64,000 nucleotides of DNA from Myxococcus qinghaiensis. Lineage in GTDB: Bacteria > Myxococcota > Myxococcia > Myxococcales > Myxococcaceae. Where the stretch lies: contig NZ_JAKCFA010000002.1 in the NCBI RefSeq assembly GCF_024198215.1, positions 496,001-560,000 of the forward strand, in the 5' to 3' direction. The notes under the pieces are model-generated. The model made no database searches and had not been told where the DNA came from. It saw nothing but the letters and a program-made list of their open reading frames with translations. This document shows positions 9,547 to 16,109 of the stretch, piece by piece. How positions within the stretch are numbered: position 1 is the stretch's first letter; each line of letters begins with the position of its first letter. A program made the translations under genes and the position numbers.

Positions 9547-10015
9547 CGTGTCCCCCCTCGTGTCTCCACTTCTACGCTCGAAGCCAAGGAAGGTTTTTCA
9601 GCGGAAAGGAGCCGTGGGTGTACCGAGCCCTGCCTCTTGTGTGACAAAGAGGCGTCGGAACAGTCGCTCCGTCACGCCTGCTGTCGTGGCCTGGCGCGCG
9701 AGACACCTACCTCGCCGCAGAGCAGCCTCGCGAGCAGCGCCGACCGGGACTGGCCCCCGAAGCACGGACCTGCGAACTTCGAAGGTTGCCAGCGCTCATC
9801 GGACCTCCCGGGGCGCCCCCTTGGAACACCATCCCCGTTTTTATTGGATTACCAGCTTAGCAGATTCAAATAATGAGTTGTGTTCGAAGCCCCGCGAAGC
9901 GTCGCGGGTCGACGGCACGTGCGGCTGGGCCAGACTCGTCCCGGCCGCCCTCGAGAGCTCCCCGGGACCTCCCGGCCGAGGCCGAGAGGTCCTATGAGAT
10001 TCCCCCAGTGACGGC
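9547..10015. other. Intergenic region without a convincing gene
   Basis: Several frames stay open here, but none has a plausible start, signal peptide or recognisable motif. A notably AT-rich patch lies at about 9837-9885. It sits between the start of the DUF4189-like gene and the end of the next lipoprotein gene, both on the minus strand, so it probably holds the promoter of the DUF4189-like unit. I could not pick out -35/-10 boxes with confidence. Confidence 0.4.
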
Positions 10016-10351
10016 TCAGCAGGTCTTCTTGATGAGCGCCTGACAGTGCCGGATGGCGTCGGCAATCGTGCAGCCGGTGGCCGTGCAGTGCGGCCGTCCC
10101 GTGTTCGGATGCCGGCAGTAATTGAGCACCACCCAACACGCGAGATTGCCCTCGTCCACGCTCACATTGGCGGCAGCGACGTCCGGAGCCTCCTCACCCG
10201 GCTCGGCCGACCGCTGCTCGATGACCAGCTCGCGGCCATCCTCGGTGGTCATCACCTGCCCGGCCTCTGGCAGGTTCGCCTCCTCGGTGCCACAGCCGAC
10301 GAGCGACAGCATTGCCAGGAACATTCCCAGGAGCAGCTTCTTCATGGTCAT
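10016..10351 (-). CDS. Small Cys-rich lipoprotein
   Basis: It encodes 111 residues; the ATG at 10345 (MKKLLLGMFLAMLSLVGC) is an equally good start. A lipobox LVGC is followed by an acidic linker (GEEAPDVAAANVSVDEG) and a C-terminal Cys-rich region with WVVLNYC, HCTATGC, RHCQ and KKTC. The six Cys residues in about 40 residues suggest three disulfides in an extracytoplasmic domain. I do not recognise a family. Confidence 0.65.
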   Translation of the reverse strand: MTMKKLLLGMFLAMLSLVGCGTEEANLPEAGQVMTTEDGRELVIEQRSAEPGEEAPDVAAANVSVDEGNLACWVVLNYCRHPNTGRPHCTATGCTIADAIRHCQALIKKTC

Positions 10352-10615
10352 GCCTTTCTTTGGACGTGAGGACGCCTGGAGGCGCCGCCAGATCGTCAGA
10401 CAAAATCCGGCCCTTCATGCCTAAGCCGCGAAACTCACAAACACAAACACGTCGGCCCGAACGGCAGACATCAGACAGTCGGGGTGTGGCATTCTGGTGG
10501 TTGGCGTCAGGGAGCTCAGGCGGGGCCCCGCTGACTGCGGGGTTTGCATGCGGGGTCCCCACCCGAGGCTCACCCACCCCCAGGGACATCGAGCCCCAAG
10601 TCTGAGTGAGAGGGT

Positions 10616-11035
10616 TCAACCCTTCTGGGAGTTCGCGGGGGTGGAGGAGATGTCAGCGTCATCACCCTCGCCTCCCGCGGCGCCGTCCGCGCCGTAGGAG
10701 ATGACGACGGGCCGGCCTCCCTCGTTGAGATACACGTAGTCGTTCTGCCACGGGTCCTTGGGGAGCTGCTCCAGCGCCCGGCTCTCCACCAGCGCTCCGA
10801 GCCCGGCTTGAGTGTCTGGGAAGTGGCCCGTCTTGGTGTAGTGGAGCTTGAGCGCGGTTTCGAGGGCCTTGATGTCCAACGAGGCCTTGTCCTTCTTCGC
10901 GGCCTTCAGTGAGTCCATGACCGACACTCCGACGGCCGTCGCGATGAGGCCGAGGATGGTGATGACCACCATGATTTCAATGAGCGTCATTCCGCGATGG
11001 CGACGACGATGCTGCTTGGACTTGTTCGGGTTCAT
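10616..11035 (-). CDS. gspG: Type II secretion major pseudopilin GspG-like protein
   Basis: This is a major subunit of a type II secretion pseudopilus. It has a basic leader (KQHRRRHRG) cut before MTLIEIMVVITILGLIA, the prepilin-peptidase site with Glu at +5. The GspG globular domain follows: ALETALKLHYTKTGHFPDTQ, then LPKDPWQNDYVYL, then GADGAAGGEGDDADI, which carries the calcium-binding loop. Length (139 residues) fits. No other gsp genes lie nearby, so it is an orphan pseudopilin that must use a secretion or type IV pilus machine encoded elsewhere. It is divergent from the gene at 11251. Confidence 0.92.
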   Translation of the reverse strand: MNPNKSKQHRRRHRGMTLIEIMVVITILGLIATAVGVSVMDSLKAAKKDKASLDIKALETALKLHYTKTGHFPDTQAGLGALVESRALEQLPKDPWQNDYVYLNEGGRPVVISYGADGAAGGEGDDADISSTPANSQKG

Positions 11036-11250
11036 GACTGTTCTTCACCTCATGTGACGTTCTGGCAGGCCCCTGCCCCGCCTCGCGTGTCGCCCTGTCC
11101 TTCAGAACCCTGGCTTCGCGCATGGCGCTGCCCTTCCGGGCCCTCCGCCAACCACTGGCGACGGACCCAGGGGGCTCCAGTGCAGGCCACGTGCCGCAAC
11201 GAAGTGACTCAAGGCCTTGCTAGGATGCCGGCGACACCAAGGGGGTCGTC

Positions 11251-12015
11251 GTGCACTTGAAAAGTCTTGGGGTGGCTGTCGTACTCGCAGGGGCAGGCCT
11301 GGCGAGCGCGGAGCCCCGGCCCGCCCAGCTCATCATCTGGGGAGGCGGCGAGAACATGGCCGAGGCCCAAGCGGCCCTGGCTCGGTGGCAGGAGCGCGCG
11401 AAGGCGAACGAATGGGATGGGCTGCTGAAGGTGGCCGAGGGCTACCCACGCATCGTCCCGAGCAACAGCGTGCCGGGCCTCAAGCCGGGCTTCGTGGTGG
11501 TGCTCGGAGCCTGTGAGCCCTCGGCGGCGCCGAAGGTGCTGGAGACCGTCAAGGCCTTCGAGGCCGAGGCATACGCGCACACCGTGACGTGGGCGCAGCC
11601 GCTGGCCTGCCCCCAGCTCGGCCCCACGTGGCGAGTCCTCAAATCGAGGTCGTGGAAGAAGGCGGAGGGCATGCTGACGGCCGTGGTGCTGGAGCGCCTC
11701 GAGAAGGAGGACCTCCCAGACTCCTCCTTCGAGCAGAGCGTACGCGTGACGTTGAGAGCACCGGATGGGCGCCATCTGGGCTCGGACGAGCGCAGCGGAC
11801 ACCCCACCGGGGCCATCGCCACGGGCGAGACAGGGTTCCGCGCCTCGCTGGACGCAGCGGGGCCGACCGTCACCTCCCTCTTCTACGAATCCGGCTGCGG
11901 GACCCAACCGGACGTCATCGAGAGGCGGGTGAAGTACAGCGTCGAAAACGGAAGACTGGCCCCGCAGGTGTCCACGGTGTTCCTCGAGAACAGGTCCGCC
12001 CACTGCGACCCGTGA
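11251..12015 (+). CDS. Secreted protein of unknown function
   Basis: It encodes 254 residues from a GTG start with the signal peptide MHLKSLGVAVVLAGAGLASA. The mature start RPAQLIIWGGGENMAEAQAA, and LKPGFVVVLGAC further on, resemble a small SPOR- or protease-inhibitor-like alpha/beta fold that recurs in myxobacterial secreted proteins, but I cannot name it. Cys residues (GACEPS, LACPQ, SGCGTQ, SAHCDP) could form two disulfides. It is monocistronic, divergent from gspG. Confidence 0.6.
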   Translation: MHLKSLGVAVVLAGAGLASAEPRPAQLIIWGGGENMAEAQAALARWQERAKANEWDGLLKVAEGYPRIVPSNSVPGLKPGFVVVLGACEPSAAPKVLETVKAFEAEAYAHTVTWAQPLACPQLGPTWRVLKSRSWKKAEGMLTAVVLERLEKEDLPDSSFEQSVRVTLRAPDGRHLGSDERSGHPTGAIATGETGFRASLDAAGPTVTSLFYESGCGTQPDVIERRVKYSVENGRLAPQVSTVFLENRSAHCDP

Positions 12016-12172
12016 AGCCCGGCCTGACCACCATGAGGCTGACGCCAGGCGTCACCGTCACGACGCGCTCGGCGAGCGAGGGGCCCTCCCAAACACCAGG
12101 CGTTCAGGCTCGTTTCACGCGCCGCCCGGGTTCCGCTTGCATCCAGATGTTATGTAGTCCAAACACTGAAGG

Positions 12173-13240
12173 ATGGCATGGGATCCTCGAGTATTGAACC
12201 CCGACCCGGAGGGTCGGGACCCCGGTGACGTCCTGCGTGAGCTGCGAGGGAGGCTGAATCGCGGCCTCGGACGCAGGCTCCTGCTGGGCGCCCTGGCGCT
12301 CCTCGGGCTGGTGGGCTTGTTCACCAGCTACGCGCAGGTGGAGCCCGACGAGGTCGGCGTCATCCTCCGGCTCGGTCGCTTCGCGGGCACGGTGGAGCCG
12401 GGCCCCCACTTCCGGTTGCCGTTCTGGGTGGACCGCATCGTCAAGGTGCCCGTGCAGCGCCAGCTCAAGGCGGAGTTCGGCTTCCGCACCGAGTCGGTCA
12501 GCACGCGCAACACGTCCTACTCCGCGAGCACCTCCGACCTGAAGCGCGAGTCGCTGATGCTCACCGGTGACCTCAACGTCGCCGTCGTCGAGTGGATCGT
12601 CCAGTACAAGATCAAGGACCCGTACAAGTACCTCTTCAAGGTGAAGAACGTGGAGGGGATGCTCCGCGACATCTCCGAGGCGTCGATGCGCGCCGTCGTC
12701 GGTGACCACTCCGTCAACGAGGTCCTCACCACGGGCCGCCAGACGGTGGCCACCCAGTCCAAGCTGCTGCTCCAGGACCTGGCGGACCGCTACGAGACGG
12801 GCGTGGACATCCAGCAGGTCGTCCTCCAGGACGTGAACCCGCCCGACCCCGTCAAGCCGTCCTTCAACGAGGTCAACCAGGCCATCCAGGAGAAGGAGCG
12901 CGCCATCAACGAGGCCTACGCCGAGCGCAACCGCGCCATCCCCCGCGCCAAGGGCGAGGCCGAGGAGGCCCTGCGCTCCGCGGAGGGCTACGCGATTGAA
13001 CGCATCAACCGCGCAAAGGGCGAGGCCGAGCGCTTCACTCGCGTCTACGACGAGTACCGCAAGGCGCCGGAAGTCACCCGCCGCCGCATGTACCTGGAGA
13101 CCGTCAGCCAGGTGCTCACGGGTGCCGGACAGAAGGTCGTGATGGATGAGAACCTCAAGGGCTTCACGCCCCTCCTTCGGATGGATGGGGCGGACCCCGT
13201 CTCCGCGGGCGCAGCGCAGGTGAAGGAGGCCCAGCGATGA
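12173..13240 (+). CDS. hflK: HflK, SPFH-domain regulator of FtsH
   Basis: It is a subunit of the HflKC cage that surrounds the membrane protease FtsH. One membrane helix (about residues 37-54) is followed by the SPFH/band-7 domain: QVEPDEVGVILRLGRF, then GPHFRLPFWVDRIVKV, then LNVAVVEWIVQYKIKDPYKY, and a long charged coiled coil (NQAIQEKERAINEAYAERNR). The 355-residue length fits the family, although the Gly-rich N-terminal tail of E. coli HflK is absent. It overlaps hflC by 4 bp (ATGA). Confidence 0.95.
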   Translation: MAWDPRVLNPDPEGRDPGDVLRELRGRLNRGLGRRLLLGALALLGLVGLFTSYAQVEPDEVGVILRLGRFAGTVEPGPHFRLPFWVDRIVKVPVQRQLKAEFGFRTESVSTRNTSYSASTSDLKRESLMLTGDLNVAVVEWIVQYKIKDPYKYLFKVKNVEGMLRDISEASMRAVVGDHSVNEVLTTGRQTVATQSKLLLQDLADRYETGVDIQQVVLQDVNPPDPVKPSFNEVNQAIQEKERAINEAYAERNRAIPRAKGEAEEALRSAEGYAIERINRAKGEAERFTRVYDEYRKAPEVTRRRMYLETVSQVLTGAGQKVVMDENLKGFTPLLRMDGADPVSAGAAQVKEAQR

Positions 13241-14178
13241 GCCGCGTCGCATTGATTCTCCTCGCCGTCGCCGTGCTCGCCGCGGTCCTGGGCTTCTCCA
13301 GCACGTACACGCTGAGCGAGCACGAGCAGGCTGTCATCACCCGCTTCGGTCAGCCCCGGGGCCAGTCCATCACCGAGCCCGGACTCCACTTCAAGCAGCC
13401 CTTCGTCGACACGGTGAACCGCTTCGACAAGCGCTGGCTCGACTGGCGCGGAGACCCGAACCAGATTCCCACCAAGGACAAGAAGTACATCTGGGTGGAC
13501 ACCTTCGGCCGCTGGCGGATCGTGGACCCGCTGCGCTTCTTCCAGCGCCTGCGTGACGAGCGCAACGCCCAGTCCCGTTTGGATGACATCATCGACGGCG
13601 AGACGCGCAACACCATCGCCTCGTTCGCGCTGATTGAAGCGGTGCGCTCCACCAATCGGCCGTTCGAGGATGACGAGTACACGACCGAGGCCGAGCGCGG
13701 GGAGTCGCTGGAGCAGGTCTCCCAGGGCCGCGACAAGTTGACCCGGCAGATTCGCGACCGCGCGGCGGAGATCGTCAAGGAGTTCGGCGTGGAGCTGGTG
13801 GACGTGCAGATCCGCCGCATCAACTACGTCGACGAGGTCCAGGTGAAGGTCTTCGAGCGCATGATTTCCGAGCGGCGGCGCACCGCCGAGCGCTCGCGCT
13901 CCGAGGGCATGGGCCGCGCGGCCGAAGTCCGAGGACAGCGGGAGCGGGACTTGAAGGAGATCCGCTCGGAGGCCTACCGCAAGGCGCAGGAGATCACCGG
14001 CACCGCCGACGCCGAGGCGACGAAGATCTACGCGGAGGCCTTCGGGAGGGACCCGGAGTTCTACCAGTTCATGCGCACCCTGGAGGCCTACCCCCAGGTG
14101 GTGGACCGCTCCACGTCCCTCTTCCTGGGCAGCGACTCGGAGTTCTACCGATACCTGCGCAGCAGCGCGAAGAAGTAG
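13237..14178 (+). CDS. hflC: HflC, SPFH-domain regulator of FtsH
   Basis: It is the partner of HflK in the FtsH-regulating membrane complex. An N-terminal membrane helix (LILLAVAVLAAVLGF) leads into the SPFH domain with STYTLSEHEQAVITRFGQP and GLHFKQPFVDTVNRFDKR. The conserved VDVQIRRINYVDEVQVKVF and a coiled coil rich in Arg/Glu (ERRRTAERSRSEG) follow. It ends EFYRYLRSSAKK. Translation is coupled to hflK. A tmRNA 3' fragment begins within about 10 bp of its stop, so an integration event reached right up to this operon. Confidence 0.95.
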   Translation: MSRVALILLAVAVLAAVLGFSSTYTLSEHEQAVITRFGQPRGQSITEPGLHFKQPFVDTVNRFDKRWLDWRGDPNQIPTKDKKYIWVDTFGRWRIVDPLRFFQRLRDERNAQSRLDDIIDGETRNTIASFALIEAVRSTNRPFEDDEYTTEAERGESLEQVSQGRDKLTRQIRDRAAEIVKEFGVELVDVQIRRINYVDEVQVKVFERMISERRRTAERSRSEGMGRAAEVRGQRERDLKEIRSEAYRKAQEITGTADAEATKIYAEAFGRDPEFYQFMRTLEAYPQVVDRSTSLFLGSDSEFYRYLRSSAKK

Positions 14179-14181
14179 GGA

Positions 14182-14219
14182 CACGGCTCCACGCGGGTTC
14201 GATTCCCGCCGCCTCCACA
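14182..14219 (+). ncRNA. tmRNA (ssrA) 3'-end fragment: probable integration (att) site
   Basis: The sequence holds a perfect T-arm: stem GCGGG at 14193-14197, loop TTCGATT, stem CCCGC at 14205-14209. It is followed by the acceptor strand CGCCTCC, discriminator A and CA. The wording around the T-arm matches the 3' ends of bacterial tmRNAs (for example E. coli ...GCGGGTTCAACTCCCGCC). There is no D-arm, anticodon arm or tmRNA body, because hflC lies immediately upstream. It is thus only the terminal segment that tyrosine recombinases use as attachment core, and an integrase relic sits directly beside it. Confidence 0.7.
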
Positions 14220-14224
14220 TTCAG

Positions 14225-14260
14225 AAGCCCAGCAATCTCACCGGGTTGCTGGGCTTTTTC
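14225..14260 (+). terminator. Intrinsic terminator, probably of the original tmRNA
   Basis: A perfect 11-bp stem (AAGCCCAGCAA at 14225-14235 with TTGCTGGGCTT at 14246-14256) has a 10-base loop and runs into a T tract. It is the strongest intrinsic terminator in the window and now also serves hflKC. Confidence 0.85.
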
Positions 14261-14285
14261 TTTGGCCTCGTTGCCTCATGTGCCC

Positions 14286-14681
14286 TCAGTGTGCCCCTCC
14301 GGCGTCTCTGCCCAGTGCGGCGTGGTGGGGCACGGGGCGGTCAAGCTGCTGCACCGCGCTCTCCCGAGCCTCCGGCGCGAGGCGGGCGTACCGCATGGTC
14401 ATCTCGATGGTCGCGTGCCCCATCAGCTCCTGGATGACCTTGAGCGGGACGAACTCCCCGAGGGTGAGGACCCGGCCCGGCTCGTTCTGCTTCTCCTTCC
14501 CGAAGGTGCCCGTCAGGAGGGCTTGGCGGACTTGACGCTCGTACTCTTCAGCGCCCCGGCGGGTGTTGATGGGCGATGCCTTGCGGACTCGCTCCACCCT
14601 CCCGTTGGGGTGCTGGTACTTCACGTCCACCCACCACGCCTCCTGCACCTTGCCCTCCTTCGTCTTCCACTTCCGCAGCCC
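14286..14681 (-). pseudogene. Internally deleted tyrosine recombinase (phage-type integrase)
   Basis: The N-terminal part reads GLRKWKTKEGKVQEAWWVDV then YQHPNGRVERVRK, typical of myxobacterial phage/ICE integrase arm-binding domains. After LTLGEFVP the sequence jumps straight to LKVIQELMGHATIEMTMRYA, the end of the catalytic domain with the conserved Gly-His and the Tyr nucleophile. The core-binding domain and the Arg and HxxR active-site boxes are missing. The frame is kept across the junction, but the enzyme cannot be active. The nearest ATG (14686) is out of frame by two bases. Its 3' end faces the tmRNA fragment, the normal int-att layout. Confidence 0.8.
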
Positions 14682-15412
14682 ACCATGCGGGCCCCGCGCG
14701 CGGGGCCTTGCTGCGTGCGCTCCGTTTCCATCCGCGCGTCGTCCAGCACCACGCAGTAGGCGCGGACGCGCTTACCCTCGACGGACACCTTCCGCGTCAG
14801 GTGCCCTTCGTCTTTGTGGACCAACCCTCTTGCGGCCAACTCCGTCATCACCTGCCGGGTGTCGAAGCGCCCTTCCCGCGCGATCTCCTGCATGGTCGTC
14901 TGGAAGATGGCGACGATGCTCCGTCCGTTGGCGTCCTTCTCGTCCAGCACCATGCCGGGGCGCTTGAGGGCGACGGGCTGCGAGAACGCGGTCCAGTTCG
15001 CGGCGACGTAGCCCATGGTGAGGTCGTAAGCCGCATCGGCTGTCGTCTGCGTCTCTCGGGACTCCTTCCGCACGGCGGCACAGAAGGATTGCCCCGCGTC
15101 GAGTGCGGCGGCTCGGGCGCGGGACTCTTCTTCGCCGCAGACGAGCGTGCGCGCGAGCACGTCGGCCAGCACCAGCAGCGCCGCGTAGCGTGCCTGCTCC
15201 GTCGTTTCGGTGGCCATCTTCGAGGTGAGCTGCCGATGTTGCTCGCGAAGTTCGTCCAGACGCTCCGCACGGATGAATTGCTCCATCAGCGCGAGGATGA
15301 AGGCAGGCCCCGCGTGTCCGTGGTGCTTCTCCAAGCCCTGATGCGTGAGCGTGGCGAGGTTCGCGTCACCGAGCGGCTGGGCGCATACCTCCAGTGTCGC
15401 GCACGACCAGCA
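14621..15412 (-). pseudogene. C-terminal fragment of a DUF927-family helicase/primase-like protein
   Basis: The open frame from about 15406 includes TLEVCAQPLGDANLATLTHQ and KHHGHAGPAFILALMEQFI, the Asn/His-Gly-His-Ala-Gly segment characteristic of DUF927 proteins carried by phages and islands. It continues to a winged-helix-like end (REGRFDTRQVMTELAARGLV). A TGA at 15413-15415 blocks the frame upstream, and no DUF927 Walker motifs remain, so only the C-terminal part survives. Beyond about 14715 the frame runs into integrase DNA out of frame (RRRRARCRRRGG). It is a remnant of an integrated element. Confidence 0.65.
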
Positions 15413-15469
15413 TCAGCCGCAGGTGCTCGTCCACCGAGCCGCCCGGCACCAGGGCATCAACGAAGGCCG

Positions 15470-15667
15470 CCTCACATCACCTCCAATCGCGCTCTGGAGG
15501 AGTGGCCGCCGCTGTTTGGGGACGCACTGCTGGCCAGCGCCGCCATGGACCGGCTGCTGCACCACTCCCATGTCCTCACCATCGAGGGTGACAGCTACCG
15601 CAACCCACCGCTCGCCAAGCGCACCCGCGCACCGCGCGCGGCCCAGGCCGAGACTGCCGCACGCTGA
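15470..15667 (+). pseudogene. 3' fragment of an IS21-family istB gene
   Basis: The frame reads HITSNRALEEWPPLFGDALL then ASAAMDRLLHHSHVLTIEG and DSYRNP. This is the sensor-2/C-terminal end of the IstB helper ATPase (consensus TSNxxFxEWxxxFGD, DRLLHHxxVxxIxGxSYR). The N-terminal AAA+ core and istA are absent. The basic tail to the stop at 15667 is normal for IstB. It is followed by IS21-like end repeats. Confidence 0.75.
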
Positions 15668-15688
15668 CACGCAACGGAGCCCCTGCCG

Positions 15689-15790
15689 GACCGGTTTGGC
15701 CGAACCCGCTCGGACCACTCCGCTGCGGTTTCCGGGCGCTTCACGTCCGGACCTGATTGGCCGAACCGAACAGCGACCTGATTGGCCGAG
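15689..15790 (+). repeat. Three short direct repeats resembling an IS21 right end
   Basis: Three copies of a 15-17 bp word occur at 15689-15705 (GACCGGTTTGGCCGAAC), 15750-15766 (GACCTGATTGGCCGAAC) and 15775-15790. IS21 elements carry multiple such transposase-binding repeats just downstream of istB, which is where these lie. The copies are near-identical but unevenly spaced. Confidence 0.55.
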
Positions 15791-15798
15791 CCTTGACA

Positions 15799-15936
15799 TC
15801 CAGAATCGCCCGCACCCCGGGGGCCCCCTTCACGTACGCCAAGACCCGCCGCCTGCCTCCACACCTCACGCAGGCGAACACGTCGAAGTCGATCGTCCTC
15901 CTGAGCAACTCGGCGTAAGTCCACTCGCGGTGTCCT
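15799..15936 (-). mobile_element. IS91-like transposase fragment (copy C)
   Basis: Read on the minus strand, the fragment encodes REWTYAELLRRTIDFDVFAC then [18 protein letters not shown] and VRAIL. This is the C-terminal zinc-ribbon and tail of IS91-family (Y2, rolling-circle) transposases. The 104 bp at 15799-15902 are identical to 25953-26056, and most of them also to the copy at 30578-30666. This copy keeps more of the upstream coding sequence than the others but lacks their downstream 260 bp. A TGA at about 15937-15939 closes the frame upstream. Confidence 0.7.
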
Positions 15937-16009
15937 CTCCCTCATCCGCTCCTTCCTGGCCGCTGCCTCAAGCCCCGCGCTCGCCTCCTCCGCTCCTGCT
16001 TGAGGGAGC

Positions 16010-16096
16010 ATCGACTTCGACGCGGGGGGCAAGCCCACGGCCGAAGAGCCTCGGCCGAAGGAGAAGAAGTCCTTCTGGTCGAAGCTCTTCGGGTGA
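16010..16096 (+). pseudogene. 3' end of an unidentified gene
   Basis: An in-frame segment reads IDFDAGGKPTAEEPRPKEKK then SFWSKLFG and stop. The charged linker ending in a Phe-Trp-Ser-Lys-Leu-Phe-Gly tail is typical of a protein C-terminus, and the codon use is myxobacterial. No start or upstream body exists because the IS91-like fragment and other debris precede it. It seems to be a host gene cut by the mobile DNA. Confidence 0.45.
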
Positions 16097-16109
16097 GCCG
16101 GCGCGCTGG

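Noticed and set aside
9355-9997. Open frames between the DUF4189-like gene and the next lipoprotein
   Set aside because: They lack ribosome sites, signal peptides and motifs, and partly overlap the DUF4189-like gene antisense.
12104-13252. A 382-codon minus-strand open frame opposite hflK
   Set aside because: hflK is unmistakable; the antisense frame has no ribosome site and is Leu/Gly/Asp low complexity.
14182-14219. A complete tRNA gene
   Set aside because: Only a T-arm and acceptor strand exist; hflC coding sequence occupies the place of the D and anticodon arms.
15689-15790. A CRISPR array
   Set aside because: Three short repeats with unequal spacing (about 45 and 8 bp) and an adjacent istB fragment fit IS21 end repeats; no cas genes are present.
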